Positions 1 to 7,357 of a stretch of DNA of 64,000 nucleotides are shown here, piece by piece. The notes beneath the pieces are model-generated. The model was given only the letters and a program-made list of their open reading frames with translations, was not told where the DNA came from and made no database searches. The DNA is from Pseudomonas sp. GM41(2012) (GTDB lineage: Bacteria > Pseudomonadota > Gammaproteobacteria > Pseudomonadales > Pseudomonadaceae), in contig NZ_AKJN02000006.1 in the NCBI RefSeq assembly GCF_000282315.2, forward strand, positions 372,001 through 436,000, in the 5' to 3' direction. The first letter of the stretch is position 1. Every line of letters begins with the position of its first letter. Both the position numbers and the translations under genes were made by a program.

Positions 1-138
1 GCGCTCGGCCTTCCGACGGGGCAGATCAAGATCAAAAGCAAGATCAAAAGCCAAAACGAGGCGGCCTGATAGCCGACCTGATGTCTGTCATGGTCATCGG
101 CGGTGGACACCTATGTCATGCCCGCCAAAAATCCAACT

Positions 139-229
139 GTGGGAGCGAGCCTGCTCGCGAAGGCGGACGTACATTCAACATTGATGTCGACTGACAGGGC
201 CTCATCGCGAGCAGGCTCGCTCCCACAGG
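139..229. repeat. REP pair in inverted orientation (REPIN-like)
   Basis: Two copies of the Pseudomonas REP-type palindrome (core GGGAGCGAGCCTGCTCGCGA) face each other at 139-165 and 203-229, about 37 bases apart. This is the usual REPIN layout. The copies are near identical, which suggests recent spread or conversion. A third copy lies at 580-606. Confidence 0.8.
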
Positions 230-230
230 G

Positions 231-560
231 GGAATGCGTACGCTTGAAGAGACAGGCCGGCCGGTAGGCCGCCTCGCGGTGCTTTTGCGGTACTCGCCAC
301 CTCGGGAGGCCGAGTGGAGGTTCTGCGCAGTGGGCAACCCGGCATGGATGCCGGGTTAGCCGCCCCCGGCCATGGATGGCCGATGGCGGCGGGCCCACGG
401 AGCAGGACCGGAGCGAGGGCATGCCGAGCCACAGCGAGGCACCGAACGACAGGGGCAAGAGCCCTTGGTTACTTGGGGCTTTTCCAAGTGACTCGCTGTA
501 AAAGCGAAACCAATAGAAGCCGTTACCGTAGGAATGGATATGTACTCCGACCAAAATTAT
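231..560. repeat. Probable dispersed Pseudomonas intergenic repeat
   Basis: This GC-rich stretch has open frames on both strands but no convincing ribosome-binding site. It contains short internal inverted repeats (for example around 340-356 and 370-380) and the phrase TACTTGGGGCTTTTCCAAG near 471-489. From memory, that phrase recurs in intergenic regions of fluorescens-group genomes, so I read the block as a dispersed non-coding repeat sitting between REP elements. A genome-wide self-search would settle it. Confidence 0.45.
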
Positions 561-579
561 AGGTCAGCGGTTAGTCCGC

Positions 580-606
580 CATCGCGAGCAGGCTCGCTCC
601 CACATT
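580..606. repeat. REP element, single copy
   Basis: Third copy of the same REP palindrome, in the orientation of the 203-229 copy. It lies just downstream of the 623-1021 gene and may act as an mRNA 3' stabiliser or terminator for that minus-strand transcript. Confidence 0.75.
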
Positions 607-622
607 AGGTTTTTGTCGTTCT

Positions 623-1021
623 TCAGGCCATCGTTTCCTGCCGACTTTCATGCTGCCGAGCATCACTCGCAATCAGTTGCCTGATCTGTTCAAACAACTC
701 ATCACTCTCTGCCTCAGTGCAATCCTCGCCGTAACGCTTACGCAACCCATAATGGCTAAGAATCAAATGCACATCAGCATGCAGACCATGCTGCTTCAGG
801 CAATTTTCAACACATTGCAACGGACACCCATCCAGCGCAAAAATCCGCCGTCCCGAGCGTGCCTTGTTGACCAGTGCCGCCACATGCCCGCCGACCCCGA
901 CGATGCAGGACATTTCCGCCAGGCCGCTGCGATCCAGCCGCACGGCCAGGGTGTTGGCCAGTTGGGCGACGTTGGAGCAGCCTGAACAGGAGTAAATCAG
1001 AGGCAAGGTTGAACGGGACAT
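623..1021 (-). CDS. DGC-type putative zinc-binding protein
   Basis: A 132-residue protein beginning MSRSTLPLIYSCSGCS. The CSGCS motif, the central GVGGHV stretch and the DGCPLQCVENC segment match the DGC family of putative zinc-binding proteins, whose function is unknown. Spaced cysteines suit metal or redox chemistry. The ATG at 1021 is preferred over an upstream in-frame start because a GGAG lies 8 bases before it. It follows dnr on the same strand with a 74-base gap that holds an FNR-like box, so it is probably expressed under low oxygen or nitric oxide together with nitrate respiration. Family assignment is from recall of the motif pattern; the role is inference. Confidence 0.75.
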   Translation of the reverse strand: MSRSTLPLIYSCSGCSNVAQLANTLAVRLDRSGLAEMSCIVGVGGHVAALVNKARSGRRIFALDGCPLQCVENCLKQHGLHADVHLILSHYGLRKRYGEDCTEAESDELFEQIRQLIASDARQHESRQETMA

Positions 1022-1075
1022 GAGCGCTCTCCATGGATGGACTTCTTCAGTGTGCAAGGCCGGCGGCATTGCGCA

Positions 1076-1089
1076 TTGACTGCGGTCAA
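1076..1089. promoter_or_regulatory. FNR/Anr/Dnr-like box upstream of the DGC-protein gene
   Basis: TTGACTGCGGTCAA is a perfect inverted repeat matching 8 of the 10 specified bases of the FNR-family consensus TTGATnnnnATCAA. It lies about 55 bases upstream of the ATG at 1021, in the gap after dnr, so it may drive the DGC gene independently of dnr read-through. Confidence 0.6.
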
Positions 1090-1095
1090 TTCCGT

Positions 1096-1770
1096 CTATT
1101 GGAAAGCCGCGAGATCCTCTTCGGCGAGGATGCTGATGTTGCGCCGTTCCATGGCGATCAGGCCGCCGTCCACCAGGCGGTGCAAAATCCGCGAAAAGGT
1201 TTCCGGCTGGATACCCAGCTTCGAAGCCACCAGGCGTTTGGACACCTGCAACACAATCAAGCCGCTGACCGGGTTGCGTTCCTGGAACAGAAAATTGATC
1301 ACCCGACGGCTCGCACTGGCCATGGTCAAGGTGTCGATGTCGCGCAGACGCAGATGCAAGTGAACACTCATACTCGCGAGGATCGCCAGGCAGACTTTCG
1401 GCTGGTCCTCCAGGGCGTTGCGGTAATGGCTGCCCTCGATACTCACCAGCACGCTGTCCTTCAACGCCGTGGCGCTGACCGGGTAGAGACGGGCCTGGCT
1501 GAACAGCAACGCTTCGGCAAAGGTCTGGCCCGGCTGAATGATCTCCACCAGGTTTTCCTGACCTTCGCCGGTCAGCCGGTACAACTTGATCTGGCCGCTG
1601 ACCAGCAGGAAAAAACGCTTGGCCGGATCGCCTTGGTGCATGAGTGTGCTGTGACAGGCCAGGCGTTTGAGCATCGCCAGGCCGCAGACTTCCTCGAAGA
1701 TTTTCTCCGGTAACTGGCTGAACAGATGGTGACGACGCAACGTTAAAACGATGGAAGGGTGGGTCAGCAT
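1096..1770 (-). CDS. dnr: Crp/FNR-family regulator of denitrification (Dnr type)
   Basis: A 224-residue Crp/FNR regulator with an N-terminal cyclic-nucleotide-like beta barrel (about residues 15-130), a long dimerisation helix and a C-terminal winged helix-turn-helix (about 150-220, including LVASKLGIQPETFSRILHRL). It lacks the N-terminal cysteine cluster of Fnr/Anr, as expected of Dnr, which is known to sense nitric oxide through bound haem. The length is close to that of P. aeruginosa Dnr as I recall it. GGAGGT lies directly ahead of the start at 1770. It sits downstream of narXL on the same strand with a NarL-like box in the gap, so it is probably induced by nitrate through NarL and activates nar and denitrification genes. 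Confidence 0.88.
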   Translation of the reverse strand: MLTHPSIVLTLRRHHLFSQLPEKIFEEVCGLAMLKRLACHSTLMHQGDPAKRFFLLVSGQIKLYRLTGEGQENLVEIIQPGQTFAEALLFSQARLYPVSATALKDSVLVSIEGSHYRNALEDQPKVCLAILASMSVHLHLRLRDIDTLTMASASRRVINFLFQERNPVSGLIVLQVSKRLVASKLGIQPETFSRILHRLVDGGLIAMERRNISILAEEDLAAFQ

Positions 1771-1834
1771 GGCGTACCTCCGCTGACGCTCATAGTAGAG
1801 AGCGCCGGCCCGATGACCTATGCCTCTGCCGGCC

Positions 1835-1850
1835 TACCTCCAAAGAGGCA
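1835..1850. promoter_or_regulatory. NarL-like inverted heptamer pair upstream of dnr
   Basis: TACCTCCAAAGAGGCA is a 7-2-7 arrangement of NarL-type heptamers (TACYnMT-like), close to the two copies in the narX-narK1 intergenic region. It lies in the narL-dnr gap, about 65 bases upstream of the dnr start, and suggests nitrate-dependent control of dnr. Confidence 0.6.
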
Positions 1851-1856
1851 TGCCCG

Positions 1857-2504
1857 TCAGCCGGCATTGCGCAAGTGCTCCATGGCCCACACCGCCGCCT
1901 CGACCCGCGAGCGCAAGCCAAGTTTGTGCAGCAGGTTTTTCACGTGAACCTTGACCGTGCCTTCGGTGATGCCCAGCTTGTGCCCGATGACCTTGTTGCT
2001 GAAGCCGCTGGCGATGGTTTTCAGCACCTGACGTTCACGCTCGGTCAGTTCCACCACGGTCTGGCGCTGCGGTGAGCGCAGTGCCTGGGCCATGACCTGG
2101 GTCAGCCCCGGACTGATCACCAATTCGCCGTTCAAGGCATTGCGGATGTACTGAATCAACAGTTCCGGTTCCATGTCCTTGAGCAGGTAGCCGTCGGCAT
2201 CCAGACGCAGTGCGTCGCGAATATCGTCTTCGGCATCCGAGACCGTAAACAGCAGCACCTTGCCGGTGTAGTGCATCGCGCGTAATTGGCGCAGGGTTTC
2301 AATGCCATTCATCTGCGGCATGTTGTTATCGAGCAACACCAGATCCGGTTGCAGCGGCTCGATCAGAGCGAGTGCTTCTTCACCGTTATTGGCTTCGCCG
2401 ACGATCAGGAAATCATCTTCGAGTTCGAGCATCTGGCGGATGCCGTGACGCATCATCGGATGGTCGTCGACCAGCAGGATGGTGTGTTGCAGGGACGGGT
2501 TCAT
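1857..2504 (-). CDS. narL: Nitrate/nitrite response regulator NarL
   Basis: A 215-residue response regulator. The receiver domain (about 8-125) has the acidic pair D13-D14, phospho-acceptor D59 in VLLDNN and a conserved lysine in LLKDME. A LuxR/FixJ-type helix-turn-helix follows (about 150-210; TERERQVLKTIASGFSNK and GITEGTVKVHVKNLLHKL). The start at 2504 overlaps the narX stop by four bases, so the pair is translationally coupled. NarL is known to bind TACYnMT heptamers, and three such sites occur nearby. Its likely targets are narK1K2GHJI, dnr and narXL itself. Confidence 0.95.
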   Translation of the reverse strand: MNPSLQHTILLVDDHPMMRHGIRQMLELEDDFLIVGEANNGEEALALIEPLQPDLVLLDNNMPQMNGIETLRQLRAMHYTGKVLLFTVSDAEDDIRDALRLDADGYLLKDMEPELLIQYIRNALNGELVISPGLTQVMAQALRSPQRQTVVELTERERQVLKTIASGFSNKVIGHKLGITEGTVKVHVKNLLHKLGLRSRVEAAVWAMEHLRNAG

Positions 2505-4303
2505 GTGACGCTACCTTCTGTTTGCTGCCCGAGAAACTCCGGTTGGAATTCCAGTTGGACGCGGGTGCCTTGCGGCTCCCTGGAGACTATTTCGAGTTGG
2601 CCGCGCAAGCTGCGGGCCCGCTCATCCATGATTTTCAGGCCGTGGTGTTCGCGTTGGTCGACGTTACCGCTGAAGCCACGCCCGTCGTCTTCGACGATGA
2701 GCCTGACGGTTTCACCGGCCTGACGCAGTTGCAGCCAGGCGTTCTGCGCGTGGGCGTGGCGCAGACAGTTGGAGAGCGCTTCGCGGGTGATCTGCAAGAT
2801 GTGGATTTGCTCGCTGGCCGATAACTGAAAGGCCAGCGCGTCGACGTGCAGGTGCACCTGAAATTCCCCGCGACGTGAGAACTCCTCGGCGGTGTCCTTG
2901 AGTTCCTGCACCAGCCCCGCATCGTGAATCTGCAAGCGAAAGGTGGTCAGCAACTCGCGTAATTGGCGGTAGGCATTGTTCAGCCCCTCGCGCAGTTCGG
3001 CGGTGACGTTTTCCAGGGTTTCAACCGGTTCGCCACGGCGCATCAGGGTTTGCAGGCGGCTGACTTGCAGCTTCATGTAGGACAAGGCCTGGGCCAGTGA
3101 GTCGTGCAGCTCGCGGGCGATGATCGTGCGTTCGTCGAGTAGCAGCAGGCGATGATCCTGTTCCCGTTGGCGTTTGAGCGAGAGCGAGGTGCCAATCAGG
3201 TTGGCCAGGGCCTGGATCAGTTGGGTTTCCCAGGCTTGCGTCGGGTGCCCGTCGACAAAATGCGCCTTGAGTTCACCCAGTTCGCTGCCCTGATTGCTGA
3301 TGCTGAAGGTTTGCGGGCTGGCTTTATGGTGCTTCTGGCACGTGGCGCAATCGCTGCTGGCGCAGACTTCCCGGATGTTCGCGCCATGCAGGGCGAGCAA
3401 CTGCTGGGCCGGTGCCTGCATTTGTCCTTGCAGGCACAGCGACAGACGCAAGCCGGGCAAGCGTTGCTGGAAGCGCCGGATCAACTCATCCAGGCCTTCG
3501 GCATTGGCCAGGCGTGTGGCCAGGCTTCGACTGCTTTGGTACAGCAACTCGAGGGCGGCATTGGCTTGTTGCAGGTTCAGGGTTTTTTGCTGGACCTGAC
3601 TCTCAAGGGTGCGATGCGAGTCTTCGATTGTCTCGGCCATGGCGTTGAAGCTCGTGGCCAATTGGCCCAGTTCGTCCTGGGACTGATGATTGACCCGCAC
3701 CTTGAAATCGCCGCGACGAAAGCGCTGGGTCGCGTCCACCAACTCTTTCAAGGGCATGACGACCCCGTACTGCAACTCGTAGAGCCCAATCAGCAAGACG
3801 AACAGGGTGGTGAACAAGGCCAGGCCCTGGATCACCTGTTGCCAGCCTTGCTTCTGTTCGCTTTGGCGCTGCAACAGGTTGACGAACTGGTTCAGTTGTT
3901 CAATGAAGGGCAGGGCCTGGACTTGGAAATAAGCGGCATCGCCGCGCTCCAGTGCCGGGCGCAAATCCTCGTTCCAGTTTTGCTGAATTTGCCCGTAGCT
4001 GATTTGCAGCGCAGTGCTCGGGCCATCTTCCAGCACCGCTTTGAGTGACTGGCTGGTGAGACGGGTTTGCAGGCTGTCGGTGATGGCGGCGATTTCTGAG
4101 GGTGTTGCACCCGCGGCCAGTTTCCAGCTCAGGTGGTAGGTCTCCATGCGCACCGAGCCTGCGGTGTTGATGGCGGCCGCATCGCCCTGGCTGAACCAGG
4201 CGATCAACCCCGCACTCAACGAACTGGCGAGGGCGAGCACGGCGATCAGGATCACCGCCAGCCCGGCGCGAGCGGGCAGGGAGCTGCGCAACCAGCGGAT
4301 CAT
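2501..4303 (-). CDS. narX: Nitrate/nitrite sensor histidine kinase NarX
   Basis: A 600-residue membrane sensor kinase. Transmembrane segments at about 13-35 and 157-177 bracket a periplasmic helical domain with the nitrate-binding P-box (NTAGSVRM, residues 46-53). A HAMP linker (about 178-230), a coiled region and a central cysteine-containing module (CASSDCATCQKHH) follow. The HisKA_3 dimerisation site is IIARELHDSLAQALSYM, with the phospho-accepting histidine near residue 400, and the C-terminal HATPase contains DDGRGF. It senses periplasmic nitrate and phosphorylates NarL. It is divergently transcribed from narK1, sharing the 4304-4608 control region. Confidence 0.95.
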   Translation of the reverse strand: MIRWLRSSLPARAGLAVILIAVLALASSLSAGLIAWFSQGDAAAINTAGSVRMETYHLSWKLAAGATPSEIAAITDSLQTRLTSQSLKAVLEDGPSTALQISYGQIQQNWNEDLRPALERGDAAYFQVQALPFIEQLNQFVNLLQRQSEQKQGWQQVIQGLALFTTLFVLLIGLYELQYGVVMPLKELVDATQRFRRGDFKVRVNHQSQDELGQLATSFNAMAETIEDSHRTLESQVQQKTLNLQQANAALELLYQSSRSLATRLANAEGLDELIRRFQQRLPGLRLSLCLQGQMQAPAQQLLALHGANIREVCASSDCATCQKHHKASPQTFSISNQGSELGELKAHFVDGHPTQAWETQLIQALANLIGTSLSLKRQREQDHRLLLLDERTIIARELHDSLAQALSYMKLQVSRLQTLMRRGEPVETLENVTAELREGLNNAYRQLRELLTTFRLQIHDAGLVQELKDTAEEFSRRGEFQVHLHVDALAFQLSASEQIHILQITREALSNCLRHAHAQNAWLQLRQAGETVRLIVEDDGRGFSGNVDQREHHGLKIMDERARSLRGQLEIVSREPQGTRVQLEFQPEFLGQQTEGSVT

Positions 4304-4384
4304 CAGCGCAGGTCCCGGAAGAAATCAGCAAAACAGAACACGTGGAGCTCCAGGAAGGGGTTTTGCCGCCGATCCCGGGCGCGC

Positions 4385-4400
4385 TACCTCTAAAGAGTTG
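4385..4400. promoter_or_regulatory. NarL-like site 1 of the narX-narK1 region
   Basis: TACCTCTAAAGAGTTG, a 7-2-7 inverted arrangement in which the first heptamer is strong and the second is weaker. It lies about 82 bases upstream of the narX start, so it is the best candidate for narXL autoregulation. Confidence 0.55.
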
Positions 4401-4481
4401 TCGACTGATCCTTGTCAGCAAAAACCTTGGCAGAAAACCTCAAGACGCTGATAAACCAACGGTTTTAGGGTTTTCCTGTAC

Positions 4482-4497
4482 TACCTCCTTAGAGGTA
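4482..4497. promoter_or_regulatory. NarL-like site 2 of the narX-narK1 region
   Basis: TACCTCCTTAGAGGTA has perfect inverted hexamers (TACCTC/GAGGTA) around a four-base centre. It is the best NarL-type site in the window and lies 38 bases upstream of the Anr/Dnr box, as expected for NarL acting with Anr on narK1. Confidence 0.7.
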
Positions 4498-4535
4498 GAC
4501 CGCACAAGCATAGGCCTATGCCCCCTAGGGCTTCG

Positions 4536-4549
4536 TTGACATGGATCAA
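4536..4549 (+). promoter_or_regulatory. Anr/Dnr box of the narK1 promoter
   Basis: TTGACATGGATCAA matches the FNR-family consensus TTGATnnnnATCAA at 9 of 10 specified bases. It lies about 60 bases upstream of the narK1 GTG, a suitable place for class II activation under low oxygen. Confidence 0.8.
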
Positions 4550-4608
4550 GTTTTTGCGGGGTTGGCCTCTCTAGTCTGCCGCCATGGCTAATTGACTGGA
4601 GAGCATTT

Positions 4609-5913
4609 GTGAACCCACCGCGTGTACGACAAGGCTTGGTGCTGGGCATGAGCACGCTGGCCTTCACTGTCTGTTTCATGGTCTGGATGATGTTTGCCGT
4701 GCTCGGTGTACCGATCAAGGACCTTCTCCAGCTCAACGAAACCCAGTTCGGCCTGCTGGCCGCAACCCCGGTCCTGACCGGCTCGCTGGTGCGGTTGCCA
4801 TTAGGCCTGCTGACCGACCGTTTTGGCGGGCGCAGCGTGTTCTTCCTGTTGATGCTGGCCTGCGTGACGCCGCTGTACCTGATCAGTCACGCCACCGCCT
4901 ACTGGCAGTTCCTGGTGCTGGGCTTGTTCGTCGGCCTGGCCGGCGGCTCGTTCTCGGTCGGGATTGCCTACGTCGCCAAATGGTTCGACAAAGAGAATCA
5001 GGGCTTTGCGATGGGCATCTTCGGCGCCGGTAACGCCGGGGCTGCGGTCACCAAGTTTCTCGCCCCGGCGCTGATCGCTGCCGGCAGCTGGCAGCTGGTG
5101 CCGAAAGTCTTCAGCGCGATCCTCTTTATTACGGCGCTGTTGTTCTGGTTCCTCAGCGCCGAAAACAAGGACCACCGCAGTGCCACCGGCGCCACCTTGC
5201 GTGAGCAATTGAGCTCGCTGAAAGACCCGGCGGTGTGGCGCTACTGCCAGTACTACTCGATCGTCTTCGGTGGTTATGTCGCCCTCGCACTGTGGATGAC
5301 CAAGTACTACGTGCAGGAATACGGTTTCAGCCTGCAAAGCGCGGCGCTGCTGGCGGCCTGTTTTTCCCTGCCCGGTGGCGTGCTGCGTGCGGTCGGCGGC
5401 TGGATGTCGGATCGCTGGGGTGCACAAAGCGTGACCTGGTGGGTGTTGTGGGTCAGCTGGATCTGCCTGTTCCTGCTCTCGTATCCCCAGACCCAACTGC
5501 AAGTGCAAACGATCAACGGCCCGGTGGATTTCCACATCGGCCTCAATCCCGCGCTGTTCACCGTACTGCTGTTCGTCATGGGCATCGCCTTCGCGTTCGG
5601 CAAGGCCTCGGTCTTCAAATACATCGCCAACGACTACCCGAAAAACATGGGCGCGGTGTCCGGCATCGTCGGCCTCGCCGGTGGCCTGGGCGGTTTTGTG
5701 CTGCCGATCCTGTTCGGCGCCCTGGTGGACCTCACCGGCGTGCGCTCTTCCTGCTTCATGTTGATGTACGGCGTGGTCTGGGTCTCCCTCACCTGGATGT
5801 ACTTCAGCGAAATACGCAAAAGCGCGGTGCTGGGTAAAGCGCCGCTGCTGACCCCGTCCCCGATTTCCAGCATTGCCCTAGGAGAAGAACATGTCCGTTC
5901 TGCAAAAGCCTGA
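4609..5913 (+). CDS. narK1: Nitrate/nitrite transporter NarK1
   Basis: A 434-residue major facilitator protein with about 12 predicted membrane segments. It shows the NarK-type glycine-rich nitrate motifs (GGSFSVGIAYVAKWF in the first half, GIVGLAGGLGGFVLPILFG in the second) and the loop LGLLTDRFGGR. The start is GTG at 4609 with GGAGAG five bases upstream. In pseudomonads NarK1 is regarded as the proton-linked nitrate importer, while its partner NarK2 acts as the nitrate/nitrite exchanger. It overlaps narK2 by 23 bases, implying coupled translation. Confidence 0.93.
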   Translation: MNPPRVRQGLVLGMSTLAFTVCFMVWMMFAVLGVPIKDLLQLNETQFGLLAATPVLTGSLVRLPLGLLTDRFGGRSVFFLLMLACVTPLYLISHATAYWQFLVLGLFVGLAGGSFSVGIAYVAKWFDKENQGFAMGIFGAGNAGAAVTKFLAPALIAAGSWQLVPKVFSAILFITALLFWFLSAENKDHRSATGATLREQLSSLKDPAVWRYCQYYSIVFGGYVALALWMTKYYVQEYGFSLQSAALLAACFSLPGGVLRAVGGWMSDRWGAQSVTWWVLWVSWICLFLLSYPQTQLQVQTINGPVDFHIGLNPALFTVLLFVMGIAFAFGKASVFKYIANDYPKNMGAVSGIVGLAGGLGGFVLPILFGALVDLTGVRSSCFMLMYGVVWVSLTWMYFSEIRKSAVLGKAPLLTPSPISSIALGEEHVRSAKA

Positions 5914-7288
5914 CAAAGGCCCGGTCATTCATGACTGGCGCCCCGAGGACCCAGCATTCTGGGGAAGTAGCGGCAAACAGACCGCCACGCGCAACTTGTG
6001 GATTTCCATTCCTGCGCTGTTGTTGGCCTTTGCGGTGTGGATGGTCTGGAGCACGGTGATCGTGCGTTTGAACGCCATCGGCTTCACCTTCACCACCGAC
6101 CAGCTGTTCTGGCTGGCGGCGTTGCCGGGGTTGTCCGGGGCGACCTTGCGCGTCTTCTATTCCTTTATGGTGCCGATCTTCGGCGGCCGTCGCTGGACCG
6201 CCCTGAGCACCGCGTCGCTGTTGTTGCCCTCGATCTGGATGGGCTTCGCCGTGCAGGACCCGAGCACCTCCTACAGCGTGTTCGTGTTGATTGCCTTGCT
6301 CTGCGGTTTTGGTGGCGGCAACTTCGCCTCGAGCATGTCCAACATCAGCTTCTTCTATCCCAAGTCGCAGCAGGGCACGGCCCTTGGCCTCAACGCCGGG
6401 CTGGGCAACCTGGGCGTCTCGGTGATGCAGTTCTGTGTACCGCTGGTGATTACCTTCGGTGTGTTCGGCTTCATGGGCGGTTCGCCGCAAGCACTGCCGG
6501 ATGGCGGCCAGTTGTGGTTGCAGAACGCCGGCTTCATCTGGGTGCCGTTCATTGTCCTGGTGACGGTGCTGGCCTGGTTCGGCATGAATGACCTGTCCAG
6601 TGCCCGCGCTTCTTTCAGCGAGCAGGCCGTCATCTTCAAGCGCAAACACAACTGGCTGATGTGCTGGTTGTACCTGGCGACCTTCGGTTCGTTCATTGGT
6701 TTTTCCGCCGCGTTTCCGCTGCTGATCAAAACCTCGTTCCCTGATGTCATCGCGTTGAAATTCGCCTTCCTCGGCCCATTGGTCGGTGCGCTGGTACGCC
6801 CATTGGGCGGCTGGCTGGCAGACAAGCTCGGCGGCGCGAAAGTGACCTTGTGGAACTTCGTGGCGATGATCGTGATGGTCTTCGGTGTCATGCACTTTCT
6901 GCCGCAGAACGGTGAGCCCGGCAACTTCTACGGCTACCTCGGCATGTTCATGCTGCTGTTCATCACCACTGGCATCGGCAACGGCTCCACCTTCCGCATG
7001 ATCCCGGTGATCTTCCGCACCCAGCACGAAAAAGCCTCGGCCGGAAAACCACCCGCCGTGCGCGAACAAGCGCTGAAAAATGCCGGCAAAGAGTCAGCCG
7101 CCGTCCTGGGCTTCAGTTCGGCTATGGGCGCCTTCGGTGCGTTCTTCATTCCCAAATCCTTCGGCTCTTCGATGGCCCTGACCGGCGGCCCGGAGATGGC
7201 CTTCTACATGTTCGTCGTCTTTTACCTGAGCTGCATCGTGGTGACCTGGTGGTGGTACGCGCGCAAAGGCGCCGCGACACCCTGCTGA
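5891..7288 (+). CDS. narK2: Nitrate/nitrite transporter NarK2
   Basis: A 465-residue major facilitator protein of the NarK family. It carries the signature GGGNFASSMSNISFFYPKSQ, followed by a glycine-rich helix (about 160-180), and a second-half copy near SAAVLGFSSAMGAFGAFF. A GGAGAAG precedes the ATG at 5891, which lies inside the end of narK1. Its likely job is to exchange nitrite made by NarG for external nitrate during respiration. A short GC stem (7316-7333) lies in the gap before narG. Confidence 0.93.
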   Translation: MSVLQKPDKGPVIHDWRPEDPAFWGSSGKQTATRNLWISIPALLLAFAVWMVWSTVIVRLNAIGFTFTTDQLFWLAALPGLSGATLRVFYSFMVPIFGGRRWTALSTASLLLPSIWMGFAVQDPSTSYSVFVLIALLCGFGGGNFASSMSNISFFYPKSQQGTALGLNAGLGNLGVSVMQFCVPLVITFGVFGFMGGSPQALPDGGQLWLQNAGFIWVPFIVLVTVLAWFGMNDLSSARASFSEQAVIFKRKHNWLMCWLYLATFGSFIGFSAAFPLLIKTSFPDVIALKFAFLGPLVGALVRPLGGWLADKLGGAKVTLWNFVAMIVMVFGVMHFLPQNGEPGNFYGYLGMFMLLFITTGIGNGSTFRMIPVIFRTQHEKASAGKPPAVREQALKNAGKESAAVLGFSSAMGAFGAFFIPKSFGSSMALTGGPEMAFYMFVVFYLSCIVVTWWWYARKGAATPC

Positions 7289-7357
7289 GACGACCCGAAT
7301 CCAACCATTGCGTGGGCGGGGCACAGACCCCGCGACAAAGCCTGAGAGGACTACACC

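Larger units (their letters stand above)
4304..4608. promoter_or_regulatory. Divergent narXL / narK1K2GHJI control region
   Basis: This 305-base gap has no gene. It contains two NarL-like inverted heptamer pairs (4385-4400 and 4482-4497), a 14-bp perfect palindrome GCATAGGCCTATGC (4508-4521) and an Anr/Dnr-type box (4536-4549). The layout resembles the shared narX-narK1 promoter of P. aeruginosa, where Anr and NarL are reported to act together. Confidence 0.85.

Noticed and set aside
111..554. 147-codon open frame in the GC-rich repeat at the left edge
   Set aside because: No ribosome-binding site and it spans a REP pair and repeat sequence, so it is unlikely to be a gene.
1033..1713. Plus-strand open frame across dnr
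   Set aside because: Antisense shadow of a clearly identified regulator; composition is glutamine/histidine-rich as such shadows usually are.
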